From assembly GCA_964371715.1 (NCBI GenBank), contig CAYJNO010000007.1, positions 13,804 to 77,803 on the forward strand: a stretch of 64,000 bases of DNA. The letters run 5' to 3'. The DNA comes from CAYJNO01 sp964371715. Lineage in GTDB: Bacteria > Bacillota_I > Bacilli_A > Erysipelotrichales > Erysipelotrichaceae. The notes beneath the pieces are model-generated. The model did not search any database. It was not told where the DNA came from and saw only the letters and a list, made by a program, of their open reading frames with translations. Made by a program: the position numbers and the translations under genes. Shown piece by piece: positions 37,555 through 46,633 of this stretch. Numbering within the stretch: position 1 is the stretch's first letter; each line of letters opens with the position of its first letter.

Positions 37555-38508
37555 CTATAAGTCAACTTTTACAGTTATCAATTCATCTTGACCTTTTATT
37601 TTAATTTCTAAATATCCTTTATATGTAATCGCTTCTTTTGATGGATTATTTGTGATAAACATAAAGATACCATTATCTGTATCCATAATATCCTTCCCTA
37701 TAATATTATCATATTTCATAGGTATAAAACTAGAGTTTAAAGCGTTAAAGCTTAAAGTTGAATTATCAACATAATATGTAGCACTTTCAATTACAACTTC
37801 ATTATCACTAATTGATTCGACATCAACTTTAAATGCATAGATTTCACTATTTGAAGAATATAAGAAATCTTCTCGATAGCCATCTTCATATACTCTTTCA
37901 ATTTTATCTCCTGTAATTTCAAAAGCATTTGAAATTGTAATATTGTAATTTTCATTATCAGTAATGATATCATCAGATTGATAGAATAAATTATCTATTG
38001 TTTCCAAGTTTTGATCCAAATCAAAAATAATTTCATTATCATAAGCTCTAATAGTTAGTGTATCTTTAGCTCTTTCATAAGGAATAAACATCGTAACAAA
38101 ATATTCTTCACTATCAATAAATTCATCAAAAAAGATGTCCAATTTAGATAAATATAAATTATTTTCTTCTAAAGACTTAACATAGCCACTAATGTTAGCT
38201 AAATTAAGATTTTCTTCAGTTTCAAAACCTGAATAATTCAGCACTAATTCATCATCTTTATCTTCAACTAATAACTTAGCTATTATAAAATCAAATCCTT
38301 CATTTTCTAACTTATAGATATCATATTCTACAAGCTCAATGTTAATTAAATTCTCCATAACTTCAGGTGTGCTTGTTGGTAATGGGTTATTGTTAATTAT
38401 ATCATCATTATTTGTACTAAAGAAATTAACATATATAAAAACTAAAATTATTATACATAAAATAGTAATTGTCATTATCCCTACTTTGTTTAGTTTCTTA
38501 TTTTTCAT
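37555..38508 (-). CDS. Unrecognised membrane-anchored extracellular protein
   Basis: A 317-residue protein with an N-terminal uncleaved-looking anchor (IMTITILCIIILVFIYVNFF, about 11-30), a Pro/Thr linker (PLPTSTPEV), and a predominantly beta, acidic extracellular part. No catalytic motif is seen. It sits between the RHH regulator (11-bp overlap) and the secreted glucosaminidase (10-bp gap), so a role in surface display or control of that hydrolase is a plausible inference. No family is recognised. Confidence 0.75.
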   Translation of the reverse strand: MKNKKLNKVGIMTITILCIIILVFIYVNFFSTNNDDIINNNPLPTSTPEVMENLINIELVEYDIYKLENEGFDFIIAKLLVEDKDDELVLNYSGFETEENLNLANISGYVKSLEENNLYLSKLDIFFDEFIDSEEYFVTMFIPYERAKDTLTIRAYDNEIIFDLDQNLETIDNLFYQSDDIITDNENYNITISNAFEITGDKIERVYEDGYREDFLYSSNSEIYAFKVDVESISDNEVVIESATYYVDNSTLSFNALNSSFIPMKYDNIIGKDIMDTDNGIFMFITNNPSKEAITYKGYLEIKIKGQDELITVKVDL

Positions 38509-38695
38509 CTTGATTCCCCTCTTCTAAATTGTCTAATGCAAAAATTAAACACCTTTCTATTATATCACTTCTTGACCTACCTTTATCTTTTGCAAGATCA
38601 TTTATTTTTTCAACTAACGATTTAGGTAGTCTTGTGGATACAATCTCAGTATTTCCTGTGTATTTTTTTGATGTAATCTGTAATTTTTCTATCAT
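38498..38695 (-). CDS. Ribbon-helix-helix (CopG-like) regulator
   Basis: A 65-residue protein whose core TEIVSTRLPKSLVEKINDLA plus KGRSRSDIIERCLIFALDNL shows the beta-ribbon and two helices of RHH DNA-binding proteins. It is the first gene of a three-gene operon and its promoter is flanked by short repeats fitting RHH operators. Autoregulation is therefore likely. It is not a toxin-antitoxin antitoxin as far as can be seen, since the next gene is a membrane-anchored protein. Confidence 0.88.
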   Translation of the reverse strand: MIEKLQITSKKYTGNTEIVSTRLPKSLVEKINDLAKDKGRSRSDIIERCLIFALDNLEEGNQDEK

Positions 38696-38704
38696 ATTTA
38701 CCTC

Positions 38705-38752
38705 GTGTACTATTGTGTACTATTATTATACATTAGTACACAAATATGTCAA
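38705..38752 (-). promoter_or_regulatory. RHH operon promoter with triple GTGTAC operator
   Basis: TTGACA (38747-38752) and TATAAT (38725-38730) with a 16-bp spacer form a near-consensus promoter. On the plus strand GTGTACTATT occurs twice in tandem (38705-38714 and 38715-38724), and its inverse TAGTACAC lies at 38734-38741 inside the spacer. The 10-bp phasing puts the two tandem sites on one helix face. Confidence 0.8.
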
Positions 38753-38758
38753 GGACAT

Positions 38759-38784
38759 AAAAAAAGCAAAACAATACGTTTTGC
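38759..38784 (-). terminator. Terminator of the pyrH-galE operon
   Basis: GCAAAAC / GTTTTGC stem, 5-base loop, then seven T on the minus strand, 8 bases after the galE stop codon. Confidence 0.85.
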
Positions 38785-38792
38785 CTTAATAT

Positions 38793-39794
38793 TTATTTTT
38801 TTAGATTAAGTTGAAAATTCCATGAGTCTTCACACATCTCATCTATTTCAAATTGTGTTTTAAATCCTAATAATTCAAATGCTTTTGTAGTATCTGCATA
38901 ACAAGTTGCGATATCTCCTGGACGATTAGGCATAATTTTATAAGCAACTTCCATTTTAGCTGCTTTTGCAAATGCATCTTTAACTTCAAGTACACTATAG
39001 CCTTTACCTGTACCTAAATTAATAGCTTCAACACCTTGATGTTTAACAGCATAGTTTAAAGCTAAAACATGTCCTTTGGCTAAGTCAACAACATGGATAT
39101 AATCTCTAACCCCTGTGCCATCTACTGTGTTATATTCATTACCAAACACTTGTAAAAATTCTCTTGTCCCATCACATACTTGTGCAATATATGGAACTAA
39201 GTTATTAGGTATTCCATTTGGTAATTCACCAAGTAAACCTGACTTATGTGCTCCAATTGGATTAAAGTAACGAAGTAGTACTACAGATAATTGATTATAT
39301 GCATGTGATAAATCTTTTAAAATTTGTTCATTTTGAAGTTTTGTAGTCCCATAAGGATTAGTTGTACTTAATGGAAAATCTTCTTTTATAGGAACTGTAT
39401 GTGGATCACCATATACTGTAGCACTTGATGAGAAAATAAGATTATTTACATTATTTTCTATCATTGCTTCATAAAGATTTAATGAACCAATAATATTGTT
39501 TTGATAATATAATAACGGTTTGCTAACTGATTCACCTACAGCTTTATAGCCAGCAAAATGAATAACAGCATCAATTTCATTTTCTTTAAATATTTTGTCT
39601 AAACCTTCTTTATCTAATATATCAACCTCATAAAATTTAATTTTATGCTTTGTTAATGTCTCAAGTTTATCTAAGACATCAAGTGAAGAGTTATATAAGT
39701 TATCTAATATAATTACTTCATTTCCATTTTCAATTAATTCAACTACTGTATGAGAACCAATAAACCCAAGACCACCTGTTACTAATACTTTCAT
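38793..39794 (-). CDS. galE: UDP-glucose 4-epimerase
   Basis: Interconverts UDP-glucose and UDP-galactose. It has 333 residues with the NAD-binding GGLGFIGSHT near 7-16, the SDR catalytic YGTTK (YxxxK) near 147, SSSATVYGDP and the GalE block DYIHVVDLAKGH. It ends the long operon that also makes undecaprenyl phosphate and isoprenoid precursors, 1 bp behind the DUF368 gene. This suggests that galactose is used in envelope glycans, but no galactose-catabolism genes are nearby. Confidence 0.96.
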   Translation of the reverse strand: MKVLVTGGLGFIGSHTVVELIENGNEVIILDNLYNSSLDVLDKLETLTKHKIKFYEVDILDKEGLDKIFKENEIDAVIHFAGYKAVGESVSKPLLYYQNNIIGSLNLYEAMIENNVNNLIFSSSATVYGDPHTVPIKEDFPLSTTNPYGTTKLQNEQILKDLSHAYNQLSVVLLRYFNPIGAHKSGLLGELPNGIPNNLVPYIAQVCDGTREFLQVFGNEYNTVDGTGVRDYIHVVDLAKGHVLALNYAVKHQGVEAINLGTGKGYSVLEVKDAFAKAAKMEVAYKIMPNRPGDIATCYADTTKAFELLGFKTQFEIDEMCEDSWNFQLNLKK

Positions 39795-39795
39795 G

Positions 39796-40641
39796 TTACA
39801 CCCCTTCTTTTTTAGCTTTTTTCATCTCATATGATGAAAACCAATAAACAATAATAAACATGATAATAAATACAATAATCGGTCCAATAAATGCTTGAAC
39901 ACTGAAATCAATATTACTTCTGTTAAACAATTCAACAAATGAACCAACTAACAAACCAAAAATAGCCATATAAGTTAATTGTTGATATTTGCCTAGTAAG
40001 AAGCTAACTAATTTTGCACCACCTAATATTCCAAATGCCGCCCCCAATAGTATAGGTATTAATAATGGAATTATGAAGTTGGCAATAGCATATCCATAAA
40101 TAACTTCATACATTCCAATAATAATTAAAATCATTGAACCACTAATTCCAGGTATAATCATTGTTACAGTTGCAATAGCCATACTAAAAAACAAGAACAA
40201 GATTGAAGTTACAGTCATTGGATATGAATCTACAGGACCTGTTGCTTCAACACTAACAAAGCTTAATACAACCATTAAAACAAATGTAAAGATAAATGGA
40301 ACCCAGCTTTTTGCTGTAATAGCTTCACATTTTGCTTTATAGTAAATTAATGGTAATGATCCAAGTACAATCCCCATAAATCCAAAATATGTTTCTGCTG
40401 TAAATTCATTTAATAAATATTCCATAACTTTACTTAGTCCTAAGATCCCAATTACAACTCCTAGGCCTAGTGGAATTAAAAATCCAATATTCTTCTTTAA
40501 AACTTTAAAGTTTAAAGTAATAGATTCCATTAAACGATCATAAAAGTTTAAGATAATCGCCATTGTTCCACCACTTACTCCTGGAATAACATTTGCTATA
40601 CCCATTATTATTCCAAAAAATACAAATTTAATTTTTTCCAT
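39796..40641 (-). CDS. DUF368 membrane protein, PopT-type undecaprenyl-phosphate translocase
   Basis: A 281-residue protein with eight or so membrane helices and the DUF368 N-terminal motif MGIANVIPGVSGGTMAIIL, repeated in part as TMIIPGISGSMILII in the second half. DUF368 proteins (PopT) have been shown to recycle undecaprenyl phosphate across the membrane. The link to uppS, cdsA, dxr and rseP in one operon fits that role. The call to PopT rests on family and context. Confidence 0.9.
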   Translation of the reverse strand: MEKIKFVFFGIIMGIANVIPGVSGGTMAIILNFYDRLMESITLNFKVLKKNIGFLIPLGLGVVIGILGLSKVMEYLLNEFTAETYFGFMGIVLGSLPLIYYKAKCEAITAKSWVPFIFTFVLMVVLSFVSVEATGPVDSYPMTVTSILFLFFSMAIATVTMIIPGISGSMILIIIGMYEVIYGYAIANFIIPLLIPILLGAAFGILGGAKLVSFLLGKYQQLTYMAIFGLLVGSFVELFNRSNIDFSVQAFIGPIIVFIIMFIIVYWFSSYEMKKAKKEGV

Positions 40642-40654
40642 AAATTCTCCTAAA

Positions 40655-41710
40655 TTACCATAACTTCATAATATCATTAAACATTACTACTACAAATAAT
40701 AATAACATTAATAACATACTTACTGACATGATTGCTGTTTCTATTTTTTTATTTAATGGTTTACCCATTATTATTTCAATAAAAGTTAATACTACTCTAC
40801 CACCATCTAAAATCGGTAATGGTAATAAATTAAAAATCCCTAGATTCAATGATAACATTGCGATAAAAATTAAGACTGAACTAAAGCCTAACGATACAAC
40901 TTCATCAGTCATTTGATAGACACCAATTGGTCCTGATAATTGCTCTAAACCTTTGCCAGTAACTAGATGTGATAGTGATGTTAAAATTGCTTTTGTATTA
41001 GTCCATAGAAAGTCTGTAGCATAATATGGTGCATTTAGTAAATTAATTTCAACAACTTCAGGTTGAGGTATTAATATACCTGCTTTGTAATAGCCATCAT
41101 CTGCTAATTCAGGTGTTATGCTAAACACTAATTCTTCACTGTCTCTTTGTATAGTATATTCAATTACTCCTTCATAAGTAGATGTAAATACTAAAATATC
41201 ATCAAAAGTTTTTGGATTAATTACTCTACCATCATCAAGTTTTACTTGTAAAATAATATCATTTTCTAAAAGCCCTGCAGCACTGGCTGGTGAATTTTCT
41301 ACCACTCCTGCAACTACAGCTTCACTAGGTAAAGCATATCCACCATTATAAAGTAATATTCCACTAATTAATATTAAGGCAAGTATAAAGTTCATTGTTA
41401 CACCAGCTAACATAATAATAATTTTTTTCCAGGGTTTAATACCTTTTAATGTACGACTTTCATCAACTTCTTCATCAACTTTACTTTCAAGTGCATTCTC
41501 ATTATCACCTGCCATAGCAACAAATCCACCAAGTGGTAATGCCCTGATTGTATAAGTTGTTTCTTTAAACTTTTTTGAAAAAAGTTTAGGTCCCATACCA
41601 ATTGCAAATTCAGAACAATAAACATTAAATGCTTTAGCAGCTAATAAATGTCCAAGTTCATGAACAATAACGCAAATTGATAAAATTATTATAAAGTATA
41701 TAATACTCAT
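40655..41710 (-). CDS. rseP: RseP site-2 intramembrane zinc protease
   Basis: A 351-residue M50 protease. HELGHLLAAK near residues 17-26 holds the two zinc His and the catalytic Glu; the third ligand is in LLPLPILDGGRVVL near 297-310. One PDZ domain lies between them (about 120-190, GVVENSPASAAGLLENDIIL). Family members cut membrane anti-sigma factors and signal-peptide remnants. It overlaps dxr by 4 bp, as in many bacteria. Confidence 0.96.
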   Translation of the reverse strand: MSIIYFIIILSICVIVHELGHLLAAKAFNVYCSEFAIGMGPKLFSKKFKETTYTIRALPLGGFVAMAGDNENALESKVDEEVDESRTLKGIKPWKKIIIMLAGVTMNFILALILISGILLYNGGYALPSEAVVAGVVENSPASAAGLLENDIILQVKLDDGRVINPKTFDDILVFTSTYEGVIEYTIQRDSEELVFSITPELADDGYYKAGILIPQPEVVEINLLNAPYYATDFLWTNTKAILTSLSHLVTGKGLEQLSGPIGVYQMTDEVVSLGFSSVLIFIAMLSLNLGIFNLLPLPILDGGRVVLTFIEIIMGKPLNKKIETAIMSVSMLLMLLLFVVVMFNDIMKLW

Positions 41711-42855
41711 TTTGCTTCCTCGATTCTTTTAGTTACATAATCTCTAGTGTATGTATCACATAAGTATATTTCATCTAATGTAATATCTTTTTGATACTTA
41801 ATATTTTTTAAAGCATCAACGATATAATACTCAATATCTAAAAACTCTATTTTGCCATCTAAAAATGCTTTATTTGCAATTTCATTAGCAGCATTTAGAA
41901 TTGTTGGGGCATTACCTTTAGCTTTACCAACTTCATAACAAACTTTTAGTAATGGAAATCTTTCATAATCCATTTCTTTAAATGTTAATTGTCCAAGTTT
42001 AGCTAGCTCTAATGGTTTACCATTTGTAAATGGTAAACGTTTTGGATAAGAAATCGCTAATTGTATTGGTAAGCGCATATCAGATATTGATAGCTGTGCC
42101 ATTTGTGATAAATCATTATATTCAACAATTGAATGAATAATACTTTGTGGATGTAATAAAACTTCAATTTGTTCATATGGTATATCAAATAACCAATGAG
42201 CTTCAATTACCTCAAATCCTTTATTCATCATCGTAGCACTATCGATAGTTATCTTAGCCCCCATTGCCCAGTTAGGATGTTTTAAAGCATCACTAACACT
42301 AACACCTTTTAATTCATCTCTTGTTTTATGTAAGAAACTTCCTCCAGATGCAGTAATAATAACTCGTCTAATTGTCTTAATATCATTTCCCATTAAAGCT
42401 TGAAGTAAAGCACTATGTTCACTGTCAATAGGGATTAAATTAACATTGTTTCTTCTTACTGCTTCATTAACAAATTGTCCTGCAATTACTAGTGTTTCTT
42501 TATTTGCTAAAGCGACATCTTTTTTTAATTCAATTGCTTTTAGTGTTGGTTTTAATCCTACAAAACCAACTAAAGCATTAACTAATAAATTATAATCACA
42601 TTGTTCTACAATTTGTATTAACCCATCATCTCCATAAAAAAACTCAATATCAGGATACTGGGTTTTTAAAGATGGATTTTCTTTAGCTGTACAAACATAA
42701 TTTGGTTTTATTTTTTTTAAAATATCATGTAAAACTTCAATATTATTACCAACACTTATTCCTGTTATAGTAATTTCTTCATCATGGTTTAAAGCAACAT
42801 CGATTGTTTGTAAACCTATAGAGCCACTTGCTCCTAACAATAATATATTTTTCAT
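41707..42855 (-). CDS. dxr: 1-deoxy-D-xylulose 5-phosphate reductoisomerase
   Basis: The committed step of the MEP isoprenoid pathway. The 382-residue protein starts MKNILLLGASGSIGLQT, the NADPH-binding loop. Metal and substrate residues occur in IPIDSEHSALLQAL, ASGGSFLHKTRDEL and ATMMNKGFEVIEAHWLF. I chose ATG 42855 because it gives the standard N-terminus, is preceded by AGGTAG, and overlaps the cdsA stop by 4 bp. An in-frame ATG 48 bases earlier would lie wholly within cdsA. Confidence 0.96.
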   Translation of the reverse strand: MKNILLLGASGSIGLQTIDVALNHDEEITITGISVGNNIEVLHDILKKIKPNYVCTAKENPSLKTQYPDIEFFYGDDGLIQIVEQCDYNLLVNALVGFVGLKPTLKAIELKKDVALANKETLVIAGQFVNEAVRRNNVNLIPIDSEHSALLQALMGNDIKTIRRVIITASGGSFLHKTRDELKGVSVSDALKHPNWAMGAKITIDSATMMNKGFEVIEAHWLFDIPYEQIEVLLHPQSIIHSIVEYNDLSQMAQLSISDMRLPIQLAISYPKRLPFTNGKPLELAKLGQLTFKEMDYERFPLLKVCYEVGKAKGNAPTILNAANEIANKAFLDGKIEFLDIEYYIVDALKNIKYQKDITLDEIYLCDTYTRDYVTKRIEEAK

Positions 42856-43637
42856 ATAAACACTACCTGTATTGACATTACAGCTAAATAGAAACATAAG
42901 CAAAATAATAAGCTATCAACTCTATCTAACATTCCTCCATGTCCTGGAAAGATATTACCAAAATCTTTAATATTATAGTTTCTTTTAATCAAACTAAATG
43001 CAAGATCACCAATTTGTCCAACAATCGGTAATAATAAAGCTAAAACAATTATTTCAGCAAATGATAGTACACTTGGAAGATATAAAAAATAATAACCAAA
43101 AGCAAATGATACAGCTGCAGCAATTATCCATCCACCAATAGATCCTTCTATTGTTTTCTTTGGTGATATTCTTTCATTAAGTTTATGTTTACCAATTAAA
43201 CTACCTACAAAAAAAGCTCCTGTATCTGATACATAATTAGCTATTACAATAAATAACATTATAAATGAATTTATTGAATAGATTTGGATAACAGAATTTG
43301 AAGATAAAGCTAAAATTATCGCTAAAACAAAAACTAATGAAATATCTTCAAATTGATAATCTTTTGAAATAATTGCTAATAAACATATTAACATTAAATA
43401 AATAATCGTTAATCCAATAATAAATGTTGAATTGGCATTAAAAACAACCAATAGAAAATATAAAAAGCTTGATATATATAATGGAATATTAAATTTTTTC
43501 TCATTAATTTTAACGGCCTCATATAATCCAACAGCACCAATCAGAAAAATTAAAGCATATAGCAAAACTCCACCATAAATTAAAGGCGGTAGTACAAAAG
43601 CAATAATAATTAATGCTGTAATTATTCTTTGTTTCAT
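42852..43637 (-). CDS. cdsA: Phosphatidate cytidylyltransferase
   Basis: Makes CDP-diacylglycerol from phosphatidic acid. It is 261 residues with about eight membrane helices and the CTP-transferase signature SLIKRNYNIKDFGNIFPGHG continuing into GMLDRVDS near the C-terminus. Its ATG overlaps the uppS stop by 4 bp. The uppS-cdsA-dxr-rseP order is the widespread bacterial arrangement. Confidence 0.96.
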   Translation of the reverse strand: MKQRIITALIIIAFVLPPLIYGGVLLYALIFLIGAVGLYEAVKINEKKFNIPLYISSFLYFLLVVFNANSTFIIGLTIIYLMLICLLAIISKDYQFEDISLVFVLAIILALSSNSVIQIYSINSFIMLFIVIANYVSDTGAFFVGSLIGKHKLNERISPKKTIEGSIGGWIIAAAVSFAFGYYFLYLPSVLSFAEIIVLALLLPIVGQIGDLAFSLIKRNYNIKDFGNIFPGHGGMLDRVDSLLFCLCFYLAVMSIQVVFI

Positions 43638-44326
43638 TGATTCAATCCTCCAAATCGACGATTACGACCATAAAACTCTTTTATGCATTCATCAAATTTT
43701 TCTTCATTAAATAAAGGCCATGGTACATCAGTAAAGATTAATTCACTATATGATAATTGCCACATTAAAAAATTAGATATACGATATTCTCCACTTGTTC
43801 TAATCAATAAATCAACTGGTGGTAAATCTTTTGTCATTAAATAATTATCTATTAACTCTGGATTTACATCTTCAGGTTTAACATTGTCCTTAATCATATT
43901 TTGAATTGCGATAGTCATTTCACTTTTAAAACCATAATTTATTGCAAGATTTAAAATCATCCCATTATTATCTTTAGTTTTTTCTATAGCTCTTTTCAAA
44001 ACTTTCAAAGTATCTTTAGGAATTTTATCTTCTTCACCAATCATTGTAATTCTAACATCATTATCCATCAATTCATTTAAAAATTTATCAATAAATAAGG
44101 CTGGAAGTTTCATCAAATAATTAATTTCTTCAAGCGGTCTTGTCCAATTTTCTGTTGAAAAAGCATATAAAGTTAAAGCTTTAACTTTATGTTTATTTGC
44201 TGCAATAGCAATGTTTCTTACATTCTCAGTACCTTGCAGATGGCCAAATGTTCTTTGTTTACTGAGACTTTGAGCATAACGCCCATTACCATCCATAATA
44301 ATGGCTATATGTTGTATATTGTTCAT
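43634..44326 (-). CDS. uppS: Undecaprenyl diphosphate synthase
   Basis: Builds the C55 lipid carrier by cis-prenyl addition to FPP. The 230-residue protein has AIIMDGNGRYAQ near 8-19, with the catalytic Asp and the first diphosphate-binding Arg, followed by YAFSTENWTRP and DLLIRTSGEYRISNFLMWQL near the C-terminus. It is a little short but complete. A hairpin overlapping the frr stop separates it from frr by 31 bp. Confidence 0.96.
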   Translation of the reverse strand: MNNIQHIAIIMDGNGRYAQSLSKQRTFGHLQGTENVRNIAIAANKHKVKALTLYAFSTENWTRPLEEINYLMKLPALFIDKFLNELMDNDVRITMIGEEDKIPKDTLKVLKRAIEKTKDNNGMILNLAINYGFKSEMTIAIQNMIKDNVKPEDVNPELIDNYLMTKDLPPVDLLIRTSGEYRISNFLMWQLSYSELIFTDVPWPLFNEEKFDECIKEFYGRNRRFGGLNQ

Positions 44327-44338
44327 AAAATCTAAAAC

Positions 44339-44359
44339 AAGCTCACAAAGTGTGAGCTT
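44339..44359 (-). terminator. Intra-operon hairpin at the frr stop codon
   Basis: A perfect 9-bp stem (AAGCTCACA / TGTGAGCTT) with a 3-base loop overlaps the frr stop and is followed by GTTTTAG on the minus strand. The T-tract is interrupted, so partial termination or a processing site is more likely than a full stop. Confidence 0.5.
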
Positions 44360-44903
44360 AAATTTTCATGATTTCTTGTTCTTTGGCCTTTGCTTTTTCA
44401 TCGATTTGTTTGATAAAGTCATCAGTTACCTTTTGAACTCTTTCAAGACAATCTTTTTGCATATCTTCTGTTAATGTTTTATCAGCTTTAGCATGATCAT
44501 TAGCATCTCTTCTAACATTTCTAACAGCTACTTTTGCATCTTCTGCATATTTATGTACTGTTTTGCAATATTCTTTTCTTGTTTCTTCAGTTAATGATGG
44601 TACATTAATTCTTACTACTGTCCCATCTGAATTTGGTGGTAAACCTAATGGAGATTCATTAATAGCTTTTTCAATATCTTTTAAGCTTGAAGAATCGTAA
44701 GGTTTAATTACTAATGTTTTACCTTCTTGTACTGAAATTGAACTAATTTGATTAAGTGGTGTTGGTGAACCATAATAATCAACATTGATTTCATCTAAAA
44801 TACTAGCATTAGCAACACCTGTACGCACTGTACCTAAGTGTCTATCTAAACTAACTAAAGCTTGTCCCATTTTGTCTTTGCATGAATTTAAAATTTGTTC
44901 CAT
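44358..44903 (-). CDS. frr: Ribosome recycling factor
   Basis: Splits post-termination ribosomes with EF-G. It is 181 residues, near the family's about 185, with a long three-helix bundle. Signatures are GRTG-like LGTVRTGVANASILD near residues 23-37, VDYYGSPTPLNQ, and VRNVRRDANDHAKA near 130-143. The ATG overlaps the pyrH stop by 1 bp. The order pyrH-frr-uppS-cdsA is typical. Confidence 0.98.
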   Translation of the reverse strand: MEQILNSCKDKMGQALVSLDRHLGTVRTGVANASILDEINVDYYGSPTPLNQISSISVQEGKTLVIKPYDSSSLKDIEKAINESPLGLPPNSDGTVVRINVPSLTEETRKEYCKTVHKYAEDAKVAVRNVRRDANDHAKADKTLTEDMQKDCLERVQKVTDDFIKQIDEKAKAKEQEIMKI

Positions 44904-45616
44904 TATTTTTCTCCTCTTTGTACGATAGTTCCAATATTCTCACCTAATACGGCTTTTTTGATATTTCCTTTTTCATTCATATTAAATACTACTAAATCAA
45001 TATCATTGTCTAAGCACATACTAGTCGCAGTTGTATCCATAACTGCTAATCCTTTTTGAATTAACTCCATATATGTAACATAGTCATATTTAACAGCATT
45101 TGGATCTAATTTAGGATCTGCTGTATAAACACCATCCACTCCATTTTTAGCCATTAAGATAACATTTGCTTTTATTTCGCTAGCTCTTAATGCTGCAGTT
45201 GTGTCCGTTGAAAAGAATGGACTTCCAGTTCCTGCACCAAATATAATTACGCGACCTTTATCTAAATGTCTTAATGCTCTTTTAACGATAAATGGTTCAG
45301 CAACCTTTTGCATTTCAATTGCACTCATTACTCTAGATTCAACTCCTGCTGTTTCTAATGCTGAATGAATAGCTAATGCATTAATCATTGTTGCAAGCAT
45401 TCCCATATAGTCTGCTTGTACACGATCAATACCGATTTCTCCTGCCATTTTACCTCTTATAAAATTTCCACCACCTACAACTATGGCGATATCAATATCA
45501 TGTTCTTTTATACTTTTAATTTCTTCCGCTAAAGTTTTTAATATTTCTGGATCAAAGTTATTACCATTCGCTGATAAAGCCTCACCACTAAGTTTAAGTA
45601 ATACTCGTTTATACAT
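44903..45616 (-). CDS. pyrH: Uridylate kinase
   Basis: Phosphorylates UMP to UDP. This 237-residue amino-acid-kinase-fold protein starts KRVLLKLSGEALSANGNNFD, contains VVGGGNFIRG near 46-55, FGAGTGSPFFSTDTTAALRA near 131-150, and AKNGVDGVYTADPK. First gene of the operon after the tsf terminator, so a promoter should lie in the 129-bp gap, although I could not fix it. Confidence 0.98.
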   Translation of the reverse strand: MYKRVLLKLSGEALSANGNNFDPEILKTLAEEIKSIKEHDIDIAIVVGGGNFIRGKMAGEIGIDRVQADYMGMLATMINALAIHSALETAGVESRVMSAIEMQKVAEPFIVKRALRHLDKGRVIIFGAGTGSPFFSTDTTAALRASEIKANVILMAKNGVDGVYTADPKLDPNAVKYDYVTYMELIQKGLAVMDTTATSMCLDNDIDLVVFNMNEKGNIKKAVLGENIGTIVQRGEK

Positions 45617-45710
45617 AGATACCTCATTTCTACATTTAATAATACAATAAAATATGATATTTATAAAGTATATAAAGTAAAAAATATATAATTTTTGATA
45701 ATTTTATACT

Positions 45711-45737
45711 AAAAAAAGAGAGTTAAAAACCCTCTTT
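45711..45737 (-). terminator. Terminator after tsf
   Basis: AAAGAG / CTCTTT stem with a 11-base loop followed by T residues on the minus strand, 9 bases beyond the tsf stop. It separates rpsB-tsf from pyrH. Confidence 0.7.
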
Positions 45738-45745
45738 AATTTTTT

Positions 45746-46633
45746 TTAGTTTTGGCTCATTTTCGCTACTTCTTCAGCAAAGTTATCTTCTTTTTTCTCG
45801 ATTCCTTCTCCTACTTCATAACGAACAAATGATACTACTTCAGTATTAGCTTCAGTTAAAACTTGACCACATTTTAAGTCAGGGTTTTTGAAGAATACTT
45901 GATCAACTAATGACATTTCTTGTAATGCTTTAGTTAAACGACCTTCTAAGATTCCTTCTAATACTTTTTCAGGTTTGCTAGCTAATGATTCATCATTTTT
46001 GATAATCTCAGATAAGATTTTTCTTTCATGAGCAATCATTTCAGCAGGCATTTCATCTCTTGAAACATATGATGGATTCATAGAAGCAATTTGCATTGCC
46101 ATATCTTTAGCAACTTCAGCATTGTCAGTATTTTTTAATACAGAGATAACTGAAATTCTTCCACCAGCATGTTTGTAAGCCCCAAAGCTATCAGCATCAG
46201 ATTTATTTAATACAGCAAATCTTCTTAAAGTAATTTTTTCTCCGATTGTAGCTGTAGCACTAATGAATAAATCTTCTAATGATCCACCATCAACAGTTAA
46301 TTTTAAAGCATCTTCTAGTTCTGTAACATCACTATCGATTAATGTGTTAGCAGTTAATTCTAATAATCCTAAGAATTGTTCATTTTTAGAAACGAAGTCA
46401 GTTTCAGAGTTTACTTCTAAAACAACAGCTTTGTTTCCTTTAACGATGAATGTTGATAAACCTTCAGCAGCAATACGTCCAGCTTTTTTAGCAGCTTTAG
46501 CAATACCTTTTTCACGTAACCAGTCTATAGCTTTTGCCATATCCCCTTCACATTCAGTTAAAGCTTTTTTACAATCCATCATACCAGCACTAGTTTTTTC
46601 TCTAAGTTCTTTTACCATTGCAGCAGTAATCAT
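45746..46633 (-). CDS. tsf: Elongation factor Ts
   Basis: Nucleotide exchange factor for EF-Tu. It is 295 residues. The N-terminal UBA-like domain reads VKELREKTSAGMMDCKKALT (signature near 7-26), followed by DMAKAIDWLREKGIAKAAKK, EVNSETDFVSKN, and core and dimerisation domains with KHAGGRISVI. The ATG overlaps the rpsB stop by 1 bp. Confidence 0.98.
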   Translation of the reverse strand: MITAAMVKELREKTSAGMMDCKKALTECEGDMAKAIDWLREKGIAKAAKKAGRIAAEGLSTFIVKGNKAVVLEVNSETDFVSKNEQFLGLLELTANTLIDSDVTELEDALKLTVDGGSLEDLFISATATIGEKITLRRFAVLNKSDADSFGAYKHAGGRISVISVLKNTDNAEVAKDMAMQIASMNPSYVSRDEMPAEMIAHERKILSEIIKNDESLASKPEKVLEGILEGRLTKALQEMSLVDQVFFKNPDLKCGQVLTEANTEVVSFVRYEVGEGIEKKEDNFAEEVAKMSQN

